A DNA stretch of 64,000 nt from positions 2,852,001 to 2,916,000 of the forward strand of contig NZ_CP059493.1 of assembly GCF_014042015.1 (NCBI RefSeq), given 5' to 3'. Positions 40,939 to 49,431 of the stretch are shown one piece after another (position 1 is the first letter of the stretch; the number at the start of each line of letters is the position of its first letter). The notes under the pieces were generated by a model that was not told the DNA's origin, searched no databases, and saw nothing but the letters and a program-made list of their open reading frames with translations. Source of the stretch: Actinotalea sp. JY-7876 (GTDB lineage Bacteria > Actinomycetota > Actinomycetes > Actinomycetales > Cellulomonadaceae). Position numbers and translations under genes: made by a program.

Positions 40939-42636
40939 TCAGCGCACGCGCTGCACCCGTCCGGTGTCCCAGACCGGCTCGACGGTCTCCAGCACCTCGC
41001 CGTCGGCGCCGAACACCAGGAACCGGTCGAAGCCGCGCGCGAACCAGCGGTCGTGGGTCACCGCCACGACGGTGCCCTCGAAGGCGGCCAGCCCGCGCTC
41101 GAGCGCCTCGGCCGAGTGCAGGTCGAGGTTGTCGGTGGGCTCGTCGAGGAGCAGGAGGGTCGCCCCGCCCAGCTCGAGCAGGAGGATCTGGAACCTGGCC
41201 TGCTGGCCGCCCGACAGGGTCCCGTAGCGCTGCTCGGCCGCGGCCACGAGCTCGTACCGGTCGAGCGCCTTGCTCGCCTGCTCGCGTCCCATGCCCATGC
41301 GACTGCCCTCGCCCCGGTGCAGGATCTCGAGCAGGGTGCGGTCCGCGAGCTCGGGGTGCATGTCGTTCTGCGCGAACCACCCCGGCCGCACCCGGGAGCC
41401 GAGCGTGACGCGGCCGGTGTGCGCCACGGCCGCCGGCCGGGAGCCGGCGGGAGCACCCTCGTGCACCGGCGCGTGCTCGCGGTCCGGGTCGGTGCCGCCG
41501 GCCGCGAGCAGGCGCAGGAAGTGCGACTTGCCCGAGCCGTTGGAGCCGAGCACGGCGACGCGCTCCCCGAACCAGAGCTCCGCGTCGAACGGGCGCATGA
41601 GCCCGGTGAGCTCGAGGCGCTCGGCGACGACGGCGCGCTTGGCGGTGCGGCCGCCGACGAGGCGCACCCGCACGTCCTGCTCGCGCGCCAGCAGGGGCGG
41701 CGGGCCGGCCTCCTCGAACTTGCGCAGGCGCGTCTGCGCCGCGGAGTACCGCGAGGCCAGGCCGTCGTTGAAGGCGGCCCTGGTCTTGAGCGTGTGGACG
41801 AGGTCACGCAGCTTCGCGTGCTCCTCCTCCCAGCGGCGCGTCAGCTCCTCGGCGCGCGCGACGCGGGCCGCACGCGCCTCGCCGAAGGTCGCGAAGCCGG
41901 CTCCGTGCACCCAGATCGTCGAGCCGGCGACGGACGGCTCGATGCTCGCGACATGCGTCGCGGTGCGCGAGAGCAGCTCGCGGTCGTGGCTGACGAACAG
42001 GACCGTCCTGCCCGAGGCGACCAGGGCGTCCTCGAGCCACCGCTTGGCCGGCACGTCGAGGTAGTTGTCGGGCTCGTCGAGCAGGAGGACCTCGTCGGGC
42101 CCGCGCAGGAGCGCCTCCAGGACGAGCCGCTTCTGCTCCCCTCCGGACAGCGTGCGCACCTCACGGTGCTGCGCGCGCTCGAACGGCAGCGACAGGACGG
42201 CCTCGGTCACGCGCTCCCAGCCGACCTCGGCGTCGTACCCGCCGACGTCGGCCCAGTCGGCCAGCGCCTGCGCGTACCGCATCTGGGTGGGGGTGTCGTC
42301 GGTCTCCAGCATCGCCAGCTCCGAGGCGGAGAGCTCCGCGGCGGCGTCGCGGACCGCCGCGGGCGCGAGGGATGCCAGGAGGTCCCGCACCGACCGCTCG
42401 TCCGCGATCCGGCCGACGTGCTGCCGCATGACGCCGAGGCCGCCGCTGCGGGACACCGTGCCGGCGTGGGGCGCCTCGTCGCCGGCCGCGATCCGCAGGA
42501 GGGTCGTCTTGCCGGCCCCGTTCGGTCCGACGAGCGCGACCCGCGCACCCTCGCCGACCCGCAGGTCCACGCCCGCGAGCAGCGGCCGGCCGTCGGGCAG
42601 CACGTAGCCGATGCCGCTGAGGTCCAGGTGTCCCAT
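40939..42636 (-). CDS. ABC-F family ATP-binding protein
   Basis: 565 residues with two ATPase domains and no membrane helices. Domain 1: VGPNGAGKTTLL, LSGGEQKRLVLE, LLLDEPDNYLD. The linker (about 250-320) is rich in Arg/Glu, as expected for the ABC-F P-site tRNA interaction motif. Domain 2: LGSNGSGKSHFLRLL, LSGGQQARFQ, LLLDEPTDNLDLHSAEAL. ABC-F proteins act on the ribosome as translation factors or antibiotic-protection proteins. The role here (housekeeping or resistance) is not decidable. Monocistronic, divergent from the DUF5709-type gene. Confidence 0.92.
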   Translation of the reverse strand: MGHLDLSGIGYVLPDGRPLLAGVDLRVGEGARVALVGPNGAGKTTLLRIAAGDEAPHAGTVSRSGGLGVMRQHVGRIADERSVRDLLASLAPAAVRDAAAELSASELAMLETDDTPTQMRYAQALADWADVGGYDAEVGWERVTEAVLSLPFERAQHREVRTLSGGEQKRLVLEALLRGPDEVLLLDEPDNYLDVPAKRWLEDALVASGRTVLFVSHDRELLSRTATHVASIEPSVAGSTIWVHGAGFATFGEARAARVARAEELTRRWEEEHAKLRDLVHTLKTRAAFNDGLASRYSAAQTRLRKFEEAGPPPLLAREQDVRVRLVGGRTAKRAVVAERLELTGLMRPFDAELWFGERVAVLGSNGSGKSHFLRLLAAGGTDPDREHAPVHEGAPAGSRPAAVAHTGRVTLGSRVRPGWFAQNDMHPELADRTLLEILHRGEGSRMGMGREQASKALDRYELVAAAEQRYGTLSGGQQARFQILLLELGGATLLLLDEPTDNLDLHSAEALERGLAAFEGTVVAVTHDRWFARGFDRFLVFGADGEVLETVEPVWDTGRVQRVR

Positions 42637-42696
42637 GACGTCCAGTCTCCCGCAGGTCCGGATGCGTCAGGACGCGGCCGGTGCGACGGTAGGGCC

Positions 42697-43191
42697 ATGA
42701 GCACGTATGGCGACACCAGCGCGACCATGCCCGACCCGGAGAGCGCGGCGGAGGGCGACACCAACCAGCTGCAGCAGGACGACACGCTCCTGGACCGCGG
42801 CGTCGACAGCATCCTCGACGAGGGCTACTCGCCGCCCGAGCGCCGGCCCCAGTACCACCGCCTCGAGACGGAGGTCGAGCAGCTCGAGGGCGAGACGCTC
42901 GACGAGCGCCTCGCGCAGGAGGTGCCCGACGTCTGGGAGACGCAGGACGAGCCGCGCCCCTCCTCCGACGAGCCCGACCGGGCCGGTCGCCTCGAGGCCG
43001 CCGACTCGGAGCCCTCGGGTGCTGCGGCGACGAGCGTCATGGCGCAGGACGTCGGGATCGCGGGCAGCGCGGCCACCGCCGAGGAGGCCGCCGTGCACGT
43101 CGTCGACGAGGAGCTGGACGCCCGGGGCGCCACGTCCGACGACGGCGAGGTCCCGCCCGCGGGGCCCGTCACCACCGAGCGCATCCAGTAG
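42697..43191 (+). CDS. DUF5709-type acidic protein
   Basis: 164 residues, strongly acidic. QLQQDDTLLDRGVDSILDEG, YSPPERRP and GETLDERLAQEVPDV match a conserved actinobacterial family of unknown function (DUF5709 as I recall it). No membrane segment or catalytic motif; largely disordered after residue 85. Start ATG at 42697. Convergent with truA. Confidence 0.75.
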   Translation: MSTYGDTSATMPDPESAAEGDTNQLQQDDTLLDRGVDSILDEGYSPPERRPQYHRLETEVEQLEGETLDERLAQEVPDVWETQDEPRPSSDEPDRAGRLEAADSEPSGAAATSVMAQDVGIAGSAATAEEAAVHVVDEELDARGATSDDGEVPPAGPVTTERIQ

Positions 43192-43217
43192 GAGCCCACG
43201 GCCGCCGCGCAACCACG

Positions 43218-43261
43218 ACGACGCCCCGGCGAGGACCCCACGGTCCGCGCCGGGGCGTCGT
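43218..43261. terminator. Bidirectional terminator before truA 3' end
   Basis: 13-bp perfect stem (43218-43230 / 43249-43261) with an 18-nt loop between convergent genes. Confidence 0.75.
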
Positions 43262-43266
43262 GCGTC

Positions 43267-44244
43267 TCAGCTCGTCCGGGCGGCCGGTCCGCTCGCGGCG
43301 TCGGCGCCCGCGCGGCGGGCCCGGGTCCGTGCCGCGCGCGCCGCGAGCTCCGCGTCGGGCGGGTACGCCACCTCCTCCAGGCACAGCCCGCCTGCGGGGG
43401 CCACGACGCCCTCGCGCCGGCCGCTGGCGAGCAGCCCGGCGGGCCAGTCCGCCGGGCGGCGCCCATCCCCCACGGCCGTCAGCGCGCCCACGAGCGCGCG
43501 CACCATGCTGTGGCAGAAGGCGTCGGCCTGCACGCCCACCACCACGAGGCCGACGTCGGGGCCGTGCGCGGGGCGCTCGACGGTGAGCACCTGCAGGGTG
43601 CGGATCGTCGTGGCCCCCTCCCGCGGCCGGCAGAAGGCCGCGAAGTCGTGCCGCCCGACGAGCGCCGCCGCCGCCTCCTGCATCGCCGCGGCGTCCAGGG
43701 CCACGCGGTGGCGCACGACGAGGTGGCGACGCAGCGGGTCCACGCGCGCCGGGTCGTCGGCGATCCGGTACGCGTAGCGCCGGTGCAGCGCGGAGAACCG
43801 CGCGTCGAAGCCCGGGGCCGCGGGCGCCGCCCGGTGCACGACCACGTCGGGCGGCAGCACGCCGGCGAGTCTGCGCACGAGCGCCTCCCCGGGCTCGCTC
43901 GTCATGCGCCCGCGCACGGCGTCCCACGCCGCGGGGTCGAGGTCCACGTGCGCCACCTGCCCGCGCGCGTGCACGCCCGCGTCGGTCCGGCCGGCCACCG
44001 TCAGGCGCGGCGGCGGGCAGCGCAGGACGGTCCCGAGGGCGGCCTCGAGCGTGCCCTGCACCGTGCGCAGCCCGGGCTGGGTGGCCCAGCCGGCGAACTC
44101 CGTGCCGTCGTACGCCAGGTCGAGGCGCACCCGCAGGGTCGCCGTCGCGCCGGAGGGCCCGTCGGGGGCCCCGGCCTCGCGGGACACGGCGTCGAGGGTC
44201 ACGGCATCGGTCGTCACGGCGTCGGGCAGCGGATCGGCACTCAC
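43267..44244 (-). CDS. truA: tRNA pseudouridine(38-40) synthase TruA
   Basis: 325 residues. Catalytic Asp lies in [36 protein letters not shown] is the N-terminal motif and [19 protein letters not shown] the C-terminal one. Modifies the anticodon stem. The GTG at 44244 gives about 33 extra N-terminal residues with a repeated [12 protein letters not shown] stretch before the fold. TAGCGT lies 6 nt before the GTG on the minus strand, so the mRNA is probably leaderless. In M. tuberculosis truA sits beside rplQ; here two genes intervene. Confidence 0.95.
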   Translation of the reverse strand: MSADPLPDAVTTDAVTLDAVSREAGAPDGPSGATATLRVRLDLAYDGTEFAGWATQPGLRTVQGTLEAALGTVLRCPPPRLTVAGRTDAGVHARGQVAHVDLDPAAWDAVRGRMTSEPGEALVRRLAGVLPPDVVVHRAAPAAPGFDARFSALHRRYAYRIADDPARVDPLRRHLVVRHRVALDAAAMQEAAAALVGRHDFAAFCRPREGATTIRTLQVLTVERPAHGPDVGLVVVGVQADAFCHSMVRALVGALTAVGDGRRPADWPAGLLASGRREGVVAPAGGLCLEEVAYPPDAELAARAARTRARRAGADAASGPAARTS

Positions 44245-44250
44245 GGCGCC

Positions 44251-44270
44251 ACGCTAGCCGCCGCTACTGT
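44251..44270. promoter_or_regulatory. Back-to-back -10 boxes of divergent leaderless genes
   Basis: Minus strand TAGCGT (44251-44256), 6 nt before the truA GTG; plus strand TACTGT (44265-44270), 6 nt before the GTG at 44277. The -35 region of each promoter would overlap the other gene's start codon. Only 32 nt separate the two genes. Confidence 0.55.
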
Positions 44271-44276
44271 CGCCGG

Positions 44277-45074
44277 GTGACCACCTCCTCGGCGCCCGGC
44301 CCGCGCACGCTCGCGGTCGACTGCGGCGGCGGGGGCATCAAGGTCTCCGTGCTCGACGCCGCGGGCACGATGCACGTCCCGCCGGTGCGCGTCCCGACCC
44401 CGTACCCGCTCCCCCCCGAGCGGCTCGTGAGCACCGTCGTGGAGCTGGCCGCGTCCCTCCCGCCGGCCGACCGCACGACCGTGGGCATGCCCGGCATGAT
44501 CCGGCACGGCGTCGTCATCGCCACCCCGCACTACGTGACCACCGCGGGCCCCCGGACCCGGGTGGACCCCGACCTCGTCGCCGCGTGGGCGGGCGTGGAC
44601 ATGGAGTCCGCCCTGCGGCGCGCCCTCGGGCACCCCGTCCTGGTGCTCAACGACGCCGAGGTGCACGGCGCGGGCGTCGTGTCCGGCAGCGGTCTCGAGC
44701 TCGTCCTCACCCTGGGCACCGGCCTCGGCTCGGCGCTGTTCGACGGCGGCGCCCTGGCCCCGCACCTGGAGCTCTCCCACGCCCCCGTGCGGCGCGGCAC
44801 CACCTACGACGCGTACCTGGGCGAGCACGAGCGGCGCCGCCTCGGCGACGGGCCGTGGTCGCGCCGCGTGCGCCGCGCGATCGAGGGTCTGCGGCCCGTG
44901 GTCCTGTGGGACCGGCTCTACCTGGGCGGCGGCAACGGTCGCCTCGTGCGCCCGGCGGTGCTCGCCGCCCTGGGCGACGACGTCGTGGTCGTGCCGAACT
45001 CCGCGGGCATCGTCGGCGGGGTCCGGGCGTGGTCGCTGCGCTCCCCCGGCGACCGGTCCGCACCCCCTGGCTGA
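44277..45074 (+). CDS. ROK-like / polyphosphate-glucokinase-like protein
   Basis: 265 residues with an ASKHA sugar-kinase layout. TLAVDCGGGGIKVSVLDAAG is the first phosphate motif; GMPGMIRHG and VLVLNDAEVHGAG contain the expected catalytic-region Asp (ND); LVLTLGTGLGSALFDGG is the second phosphate motif. The usual ROK zinc Cys cluster is absent, as in PpgK-type kinases. Substrate not known. Its last 157 bp overlap antisense with the alpha/beta hydrolase gene. Probably leaderless. Confidence 0.8.
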   Translation: MTTSSAPGPRTLAVDCGGGGIKVSVLDAAGTMHVPPVRVPTPYPLPPERLVSTVVELAASLPPADRTTVGMPGMIRHGVVIATPHYVTTAGPRTRVDPDLVAAWAGVDMESALRRALGHPVLVLNDAEVHGAGVVSGSGLELVLTLGTGLGSALFDGGALAPHLELSHAPVRRGTTYDAYLGEHERRRLGDGPWSRRVRRAIEGLRPVVLWDRLYLGGGNGRLVRPAVLAALGDDVVVVPNSAGIVGGVRAWSLRSPGDRSAPPG

Positions 45075-45802
45075 GCCGCGGCCTCGACGGCGTCCACCTC
45101 GGCGGCCGCCGCGAGCAGCACGCGGTTGAACTCGACCGGGCGGACGAGGCTGACGAGGTGCGTCGCGCGCGGGATCGTGACGAGCCGCGCCGTCGGGCAC
45201 GCGGCCACGTACGAGCGCTCCTGGGTCCGGAAGTGGTCCCACGCCCCGTTGACGACCCAGACCGGGCACCGCAGCGTCGCGAGGTCCTCGAGCGGCCGGA
45301 GCCGCCGCACCGCGCCGAGCATGTCGACCATGACGTCGAGCGCGTAACCACCCTCGGCCAGGTCGAGCGCCGCCTGCCGCGGCAGCGCCCGGTCCACGGC
45401 GAGCTGGTTCAGCCGCGCGCCCTGGTCGGGCAGCCGCGCGATGATCCGCGCGAGGCGCTCCCAGGCGCCCGTCACGGGGATGTCCGGCACGGTGCTGCAG
45501 CCCGCGGCCACGAGCCCCGCGACCCCGTCGGGACGCCGCGCGGCCGCGGCGATGCCGACGTACCCGCCCAGCGACAGACCGACCAGCAGCACACGCCCGC
45601 CGAGCTCGGCGATCCCGTCGTCGACCGCCGCGAGGCTGGACTCCACCGTGAACGTCTCGCCGCGTCGCCGGCCGTGCCCGGGCAGGTCGATCGCCAGGGC
45701 GCGACGCCCGGAGCGTTCGAGCGCCTCGACCTGCGCGCGCCACATGGTGCGCGAGGCTCGCGCGCCGTGCAGCAGGAGCACCGGGACCGGTGGCGTCGTC
45801 AC
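44918..45802 (-). CDS. Alpha/beta-hydrolase fold protein
   Basis: 294 residues. VLLLHGARASRTMW is the oxyanion-hole strand, VGLSLGGYVGIAAA the nucleophile elbow (Ser), PVWVVNGAWDHF the acid strand and ATHLVSLVRP the catalytic His. Substrate unknown. The fold ends near residue 240; residues 243-294 are a Pro/Arg/Thr-rich tail read entirely from DNA antisense to the ROK-like gene. It is the gene after rplQ but is separated from it by a strong terminator. Confidence 0.85.
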   Translation of the reverse strand: MTTPPVPVLLLHGARASRTMWRAQVEALERSGRRALAIDLPGHGRRRGETFTVESSLAAVDDGIAELGGRVLLVGLSLGGYVGIAAAARRPDGVAGLVAAGCSTVPDIPVTGAWERLARIIARLPDQGARLNQLAVDRALPRQAALDLAEGGYALDVMVDMLGAVRRLRPLEDLATLRCPVWVVNGAWDHFRTQERSYVAACPTARLVTIPRATHLVSLVRPVEFNRVLLAAAAEVDAVEAAAQPGGADRSPGERSDHARTPPTMPAEFGTTTTSSPRAASTAGRTRRPLPPPR

Positions 45803-45846
45803 GTCACCACGCTACGTCAGGCCTCCGCGGGCGACGGCCGCCGGGA

Positions 45847-45889
45847 ACGACGCAGGGCCCGGACCGTGACGGTCCGGGCCCTGCGTCGT
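45847..45889 (-). terminator. Terminator of the alpha ribosomal operon
   Basis: Perfect 19-bp stem (45847-45865 / 45871-45889) with a 5-nt loop, 22 nt beyond the rplQ stop. Confidence 0.9.
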
Positions 45890-45910
45890 GCTGCGACACG
45901 CGTCGCGAGG

Positions 45911-46453
45911 TCAGGCCTTGGCGGCGTCCTCGTCCTGCGTGGCCTCCTCGGCCGTCGTCGGCTCGTCCGTGGTGTCCTGGACGTCGGTCGTGTCCTGGAC
46001 CTCCTCGGCGGGCGCGGCGGCCGGCGCGGCCTTCTTCGGCGCGGCCTTCTTCGTGGCCTTCTCGGCCTCGCGCACGGTCGCCTGCTTCGGGCTCACCGGC
46101 TCCATGACGAGCTCGATGACCGCCATGGGGGCGTTGTCGCCCTTGCGGGAGCCGATCTTGGTGATGCGCGTGTAGCCACCCTGACGCTCGGCCATGGCGG
46201 GCGCGATCTCCGTGAAGAGCTCGTGCACGACGCTCTTGTCCCGCACGGTCGCCAGGACGCGGCGGCGCGCGTGCAGGTCCCCGCGCTTGGCGAACGTGAT
46301 GAGACGCTCGGCGAGCGGGCGGAGCCGCTTCGCCTTGGTCTCGGTGGTCGTGATCCGGCGGTGCTCGAACAGGCTCGTCGCCAGGTTGGCGAGCATGAGC
46401 CGCTCGTGCGCCGGACCGCCGCCGAGCCGCGGACCCTTGGTGGGCGTAGGCAT
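45911..46453 (-). CDS. rplQ: 50S ribosomal protein L17
   Basis: 180 residues. Core (about 1-122) begins [20 protein letters not shown] and contains [21 protein letters not shown] tail of about 55 residues follows: first Lys/Ala/Pro-rich, then acidic with a VQDTTD repeat. Bacterial L17 is usually about 120-130; extended tails are known in actinobacteria. Last gene of the operon, 64 nt after rpoA. Confidence 0.97.
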   Translation of the reverse strand: MPTPTKGPRLGGGPAHERLMLANLATSLFEHRRITTTETKAKRLRPLAERLITFAKRGDLHARRRVLATVRDKSVVHELFTEIAPAMAERQGGYTRITKIGSRKGDNAPMAVIELVMEPVSPKQATVREAEKATKKAAPKKAAPAAAPAEEVQDTTDVQDTTDEPTTAEEATQDEDAAKA

Positions 46454-46517
46454 GGTCTGTACTCCTCAGTTCTCGAAGATCACCGGACCGACCGCACGGG
46501 GCCGGTCCGCCACGGCG

Positions 46518-47519
46518 TCAGGACAGCTCGTCCTCGGTGAAGTCACCGTCGTAGTAGTCGGCGGTGGAGGGGTCGAAGTCGATCGGGCTGTCCTTGAGCG
46601 ACAGGCCGAGCCCGGCGAGCTTCTCCTTGACCTCCGTGATCGACTTCGCGCCGAAGTTGCGGATGTCCAGGAGGTCCGCCTCGCTGCGCGCCACGAGCTC
46701 GCCCACCGAGTGGATGCCCTCGCGCTTGAGGCAGTTGTACGAGCGGATCGTGAGCTGCAGCTCCTCGATCGGCAGCGCCAGGTCGGCGGCGAGCGCGGCG
46801 TCCGTCGGCGACGGGCCGATCTCGATGCCCTCGGCCTCGACGTTGAGCTCGCGCGCCAGGCCGAACAGCTCGACCAGCGTCTTGCCGGCGGAGGCCAGCG
46901 CGTCGCGCGGCGTGATCGCGGCCTTGGTCTCGACGTCGACGATGAGCTTGTCGAAGTCCGTGCGCTGCTCGACACGGGTCGCCTCGACCTTGTAGGTCAC
47001 CTTGAGGACGGGCGAGTAGATCGAGTCGATCGGGACGCGGCCGATCTCGGCCTCGTACGACTTGTTCTGCTGCGCCGAGACGTAGCCACGGCCGCGCTCG
47101 ACCGTGAGCTCGACCTCGAGCTTGCCCTTGGCGTTCAGCGTCGCGATGTGCAGGTCGGGGTTGTGCACCTCGACACCGGCCGGCGGCGTGATGTCCGCGG
47201 CCGTGACGGCGCCCGGACCCTGCTTGCGCAGGTACATCACGACGGGCTCGTCGTTCTCCGAGGAGACGACGAGCTCCTTGATGTTGAGGATGATCTCGGT
47301 GACGTCCTCCTTGGCCCCGCTGACGGTGCTGAACTCGTGCAGCACGCCGTCGATGCGGATGGACGTCACGGCAGCACCCGGGATGGACGACAGGAGCGTC
47401 CGGCGCAGGGAGTTGCCGAGGGTGTAGCCGAAGCCGGGCTCGAGCGGCTCGATGACGAACCGCGAGCGGTGCTCGGAGACGACCTCTTCGGTCAGGGTGG
47501 GGCGCTGTGCGATGAGCAC
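46518..47519 (-). CDS. rpoA: RNA polymerase alpha subunit
   Basis: 333 residues. N-terminal dimerisation domain (about 1-230) with [20 protein letters not shown] and [21 protein letters not shown]-terminal DNA-binding domain (about 250-315) with [20 protein letters not shown] and [20 protein letters not shown]. The acidic tail is [19 protein letters not shown]-like. 172 nt of non-coding sequence with a strong hairpin separate it from rpsK; rpsD, which often sits there, is absent. Confidence 0.98.
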   Translation of the reverse strand: MLIAQRPTLTEEVVSEHRSRFVIEPLEPGFGYTLGNSLRRTLLSSIPGAAVTSIRIDGVLHEFSTVSGAKEDVTEIILNIKELVVSSENDEPVVMYLRKQGPGAVTAADITPPAGVEVHNPDLHIATLNAKGKLEVELTVERGRGYVSAQQNKSYEAEIGRVPIDSIYSPVLKVTYKVEATRVEQRTDFDKLIVDVETKAAITPRDALASAGKTLVELFGLARELNVEAEGIEIGPSPTDAALAADLALPIEELQLTIRSYNCLKREGIHSVGELVARSEADLLDIRNFGAKSITEVKEKLAGLGLSLKDSPIDFDPSTADYYDGDFTEDELS

Positions 47520-47640
47520 GGTGTGTTCCTCTCAGTGTGCGTCCGCCATATGACGCATCACGTGTGCCTGCCGGTCTCTGTCCACCGGTCAGGGTCCTAC
47601 GGGTCGAGCGGTCCGGCGCGGTTGCGGCGCCGCACGCACC

Positions 47641-47676
47641 GGTGGGCGGACCGCGCCGGGGCACGGTCCGCCCACC
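47641..47676 (-). other. Strong hairpin in the rpsK-rpoA intergenic region
   Basis: 13-bp perfect stem (GGTGGGCGGACCG / CGGTCCGCCCACC) with a 10-nt loop, 15 nt after the rpsK stop and about 120 nt before rpoA. It may be a partial terminator, an RNA processing site or a leader element tuning rpoA-rplQ. Confidence 0.65.
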
Positions 47677-47691
47677 CGGTGGGTGGCGGTG

Positions 47692-48096
47692 TCAGACGCG
47701 GCGGCGCTTCGGCGGACGGCAGCCGTTGTGCGCCTGGGGCGTCACGTCCTGGATCGAGCCGACCTCCAGGCCTGTGGCCTGGAGCGAGCGGATCGCGGTC
47801 TCACGGCCGGAGCCGGGACCCTTGACGAAGACGTCGACCTTCTTCATGCCGTGCTCCTGCGCGCGGCGGGCGGCCGCCTCGGCCGCGAGCTGCGCCGCGA
47901 ACGGCGTGGACTTGCGCGAGCCCTTGAAGCCGACCTGGCCGGACGAGGCCCAGGCGACGACGGCACCGGACGGGTCGGTGATCGACACGATGGTGTTGTT
48001 GAAGGTGCTCTTGATGTGGGCGACGCCCACGGCGATGTTCTTCTTCTCCTTGCGGCGCGGCTTGCGCGCCGCCGAGGTGCGGGTCTTGGGAGGCAT
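47692..48096 (-). CDS. rpsK: 30S ribosomal protein S11
   Basis: 134 residues from the ATG at 48096 (GAAGGAAG upstream). [20 protein letters not shown] and the C-terminal [18 protein letters not shown] are invariant S11 features. The upstream in-frame ATG at 48138 lacks support. Confidence 0.98.
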   Translation of the reverse strand: MPPKTRTSAARKPRRKEKKNIAVGVAHIKSTFNNTIVSITDPSGAVVAWASSGQVGFKGSRKSTPFAAQLAAEAAARRAQEHGMKKVDVFVKGPGSGRETAIRSLQATGLEVGSIQDVTPQAHNGCRPPKRRRV

Positions 48097-48188
48097 GTCT
48101 TCCTTCTCGAGGTCTGAGGTCGTCGGACCGGGGAGCACTGCGAGCGACCTGTGGCGTCACCGCCCGGTGCTCACGCCCGGACTGCTGG

Positions 48189-48569
48189 CTACTTGCGCCC
48201 GGCCTTCTTCTTGCCGGCCACGGTGCGCTTCGGACCCTTGCGGGTGCGGGCGTTGGTCTTGGTCCGCTGACCGCGCACGGGCAGCCCGCGGCGGTGCCGG
48301 ATGCCCTCGTAGCTGCCGATCTCGACCTTGCGGCGGATGTCGGCCGCGACCTCGCGGCGGAGGTCACCCTCGAGGCGGTAGTTGCCCTCGAGGTAGTCGC
48401 GCAGGGCGACGAGCTCGGCGTCGCCGAGGTCCTTGACGCGAAGGTCGGGGCTGATGCCCGTCGCGGCGAGCGTCTGCTGCGCGCGCGTGCGGCCGACGCC
48501 GTAGATGTAGGTGAGCGCAACCTCGAGCCGCTTGTCGCGGGGGAGGTCGACGCCGACGAGACGTGCCAT
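48189..48569 (-). CDS. rpsM: 30S ribosomal protein S13
   Basis: 126 residues from the ATG at 48569. [28 protein letters not shown] and the basic C-terminus [16 protein letters not shown] are diagnostic. Contacts the head of the 30S and P-site tRNA. 205 nt follow rpmJ before this gene, with GC-rich inverted repeats. Confidence 0.98.
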   Translation of the reverse strand: MARLVGVDLPRDKRLEVALTYIYGVGRTRAQQTLAATGISPDLRVKDLGDAELVALRDYLEGNYRLEGDLRREVAADIRRKVEIGSYEGIRHRRGLPVRGQRTKTNARTRKGPKRTVAGKKKAGRK

Positions 48570-48656
48570 CCAGATGACTCCTGTACTGCGTCGGAGGTCC
48601 TCCGCACGGTCCTCCCGCTGCTGCGGGCCCCGGCCTCCGACCGGGGGTTGCGCCTG

Positions 48657-48674
48657 CCGGACCCGGGGGTCCGG
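48657..48674 (-). other. Hairpin in the rpmJ-rpsM intergenic region
   Basis: 7-bp stem (CCGGACC / GGTCCGG) with a 4-nt loop. A second short stem CCCGGC/GCCGGG lies about 80 nt nearer rpmJ. The 205-nt gap is otherwise featureless. Confidence 0.4.
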
Positions 48675-48774
48675 CCAGGAGCGCTGACCGTGCGCTGTCC
48701 CGGTCACCGCGGGTGCGGTGCCGGTGGTCGACCACGTCGACCTGCTCCCGGCTCGGGGCCGGGACGCCGGGGAC

Positions 48775-48888
48775 TCAGCCCTGGCGCTGCTTGTGGCGCA
48801 GGTTGTCGCAGATGACCATCACGCGACCGTGCCGGCGGATCACCTTGCACTTGTCGCAGATCTTCTTGACGCTGGGCTTGACCTTCAT
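48775..48888 (-). CDS. rpmJ: 50S ribosomal protein L36
   Basis: 37 residues: starts [19 protein letters not shown] and ends NLRHKQRQG. Three Cys and one His (Cys11, Cys14, Cys27, His33) form the zinc ribbon, so this is the zinc-binding (C+) form; the C-minus paralogue, if any, is elsewhere. 86 nt after infA. Confidence 0.97.
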   Translation of the reverse strand: MKVKPSVKKICDKCKVIRRHGRVMVICDNLRHKQRQG

Positions 48889-48974
48889 TGCTCGTTCCTC
48901 CGCCACCGCACGCGCGCACGAGCGTGCGACGGGCGGCAGTGTCGATCGGGGGTGACCTCGCGGCCACCGGCGGA

Positions 48975-49196
48975 CTACTTGTAGCGGTAGACGATCCGGC
49001 CGCGGGACAGGTCGTACGGGCTCAGCTCAACGACCACCCGGTCCTCGGGGAGGATCCGGATGTAGTGCTGACGCATCTTGCCCGAGATGTGGGCGAGCAC
49101 CTTGTGACCGTTGGCCAGCTCCACGCGAAACATCGCGTTCGGCAGGGCCTCGACCACGCTGCCCTCGATCTCGATGACACCGTCCTTCTTTGCCAT
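48975..49196 (-). CDS. infA: Translation initiation factor IF-1
   Basis: 73 residues from the ATG at 49196, a single S1/OB domain: [55 protein letters not shown]. Binds the A site of the 30S during initiation. AGCGGAGGAA is the ribosome binding site. First gene of the infA-rpmJ-rpsM-rpsK-rpoA-rplQ unit. Confidence 0.98.
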   Translation of the reverse strand: MAKKDGVIEIEGSVVEALPNAMFRVELANGHKVLAHISGKMRQHYIRILPEDRVVVELSPYDLSRGRIVYRYK

Positions 49197-49240
49197 TTCC
49201 TCCGCTAACTCTGTGACGACACGACGCCCCTGCCCGCCCC

Positions 49241-49260
49241 CACCACGGCTGGCCGTGGTG
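49241..49260 (-). other. Hairpin in the infA leader
   Basis: 8-bp perfect stem CACCACGG / CCGTGGTG with a 4-nt loop, 45 nt before the infA ATG and past the map stop. It could terminate the secY-adk-map unit or regulate infA. Confidence 0.5.
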
Positions 49261-49381
49261 CGGTGGCCCACGCCGGAGCGCGGGTCGTCGAGCTGGGATT
49301 CGGGCCCGGGCGTCCCGCCGCCGGTGGTGGCGTCACGGGGACGCACGGACCGACATCGGGGGCACACGCACCCAACGGGCT

Positions 49382-49387
49382 ATCCTA
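49382..49387 (-). promoter_or_regulatory. -10 box of a probable infA-operon promoter
   Basis: TAGGAT on the minus strand, about 185 nt upstream of infA, in the 235-nt map-infA gap. The -35 (TTCCCG, 17 nt upstream) is weak. Confidence 0.45.
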
Positions 49388-49431
49388 CGGCACGTTCACC
49401 ACTTCGGGAACCGCGCACGAGGTGCCACGGA

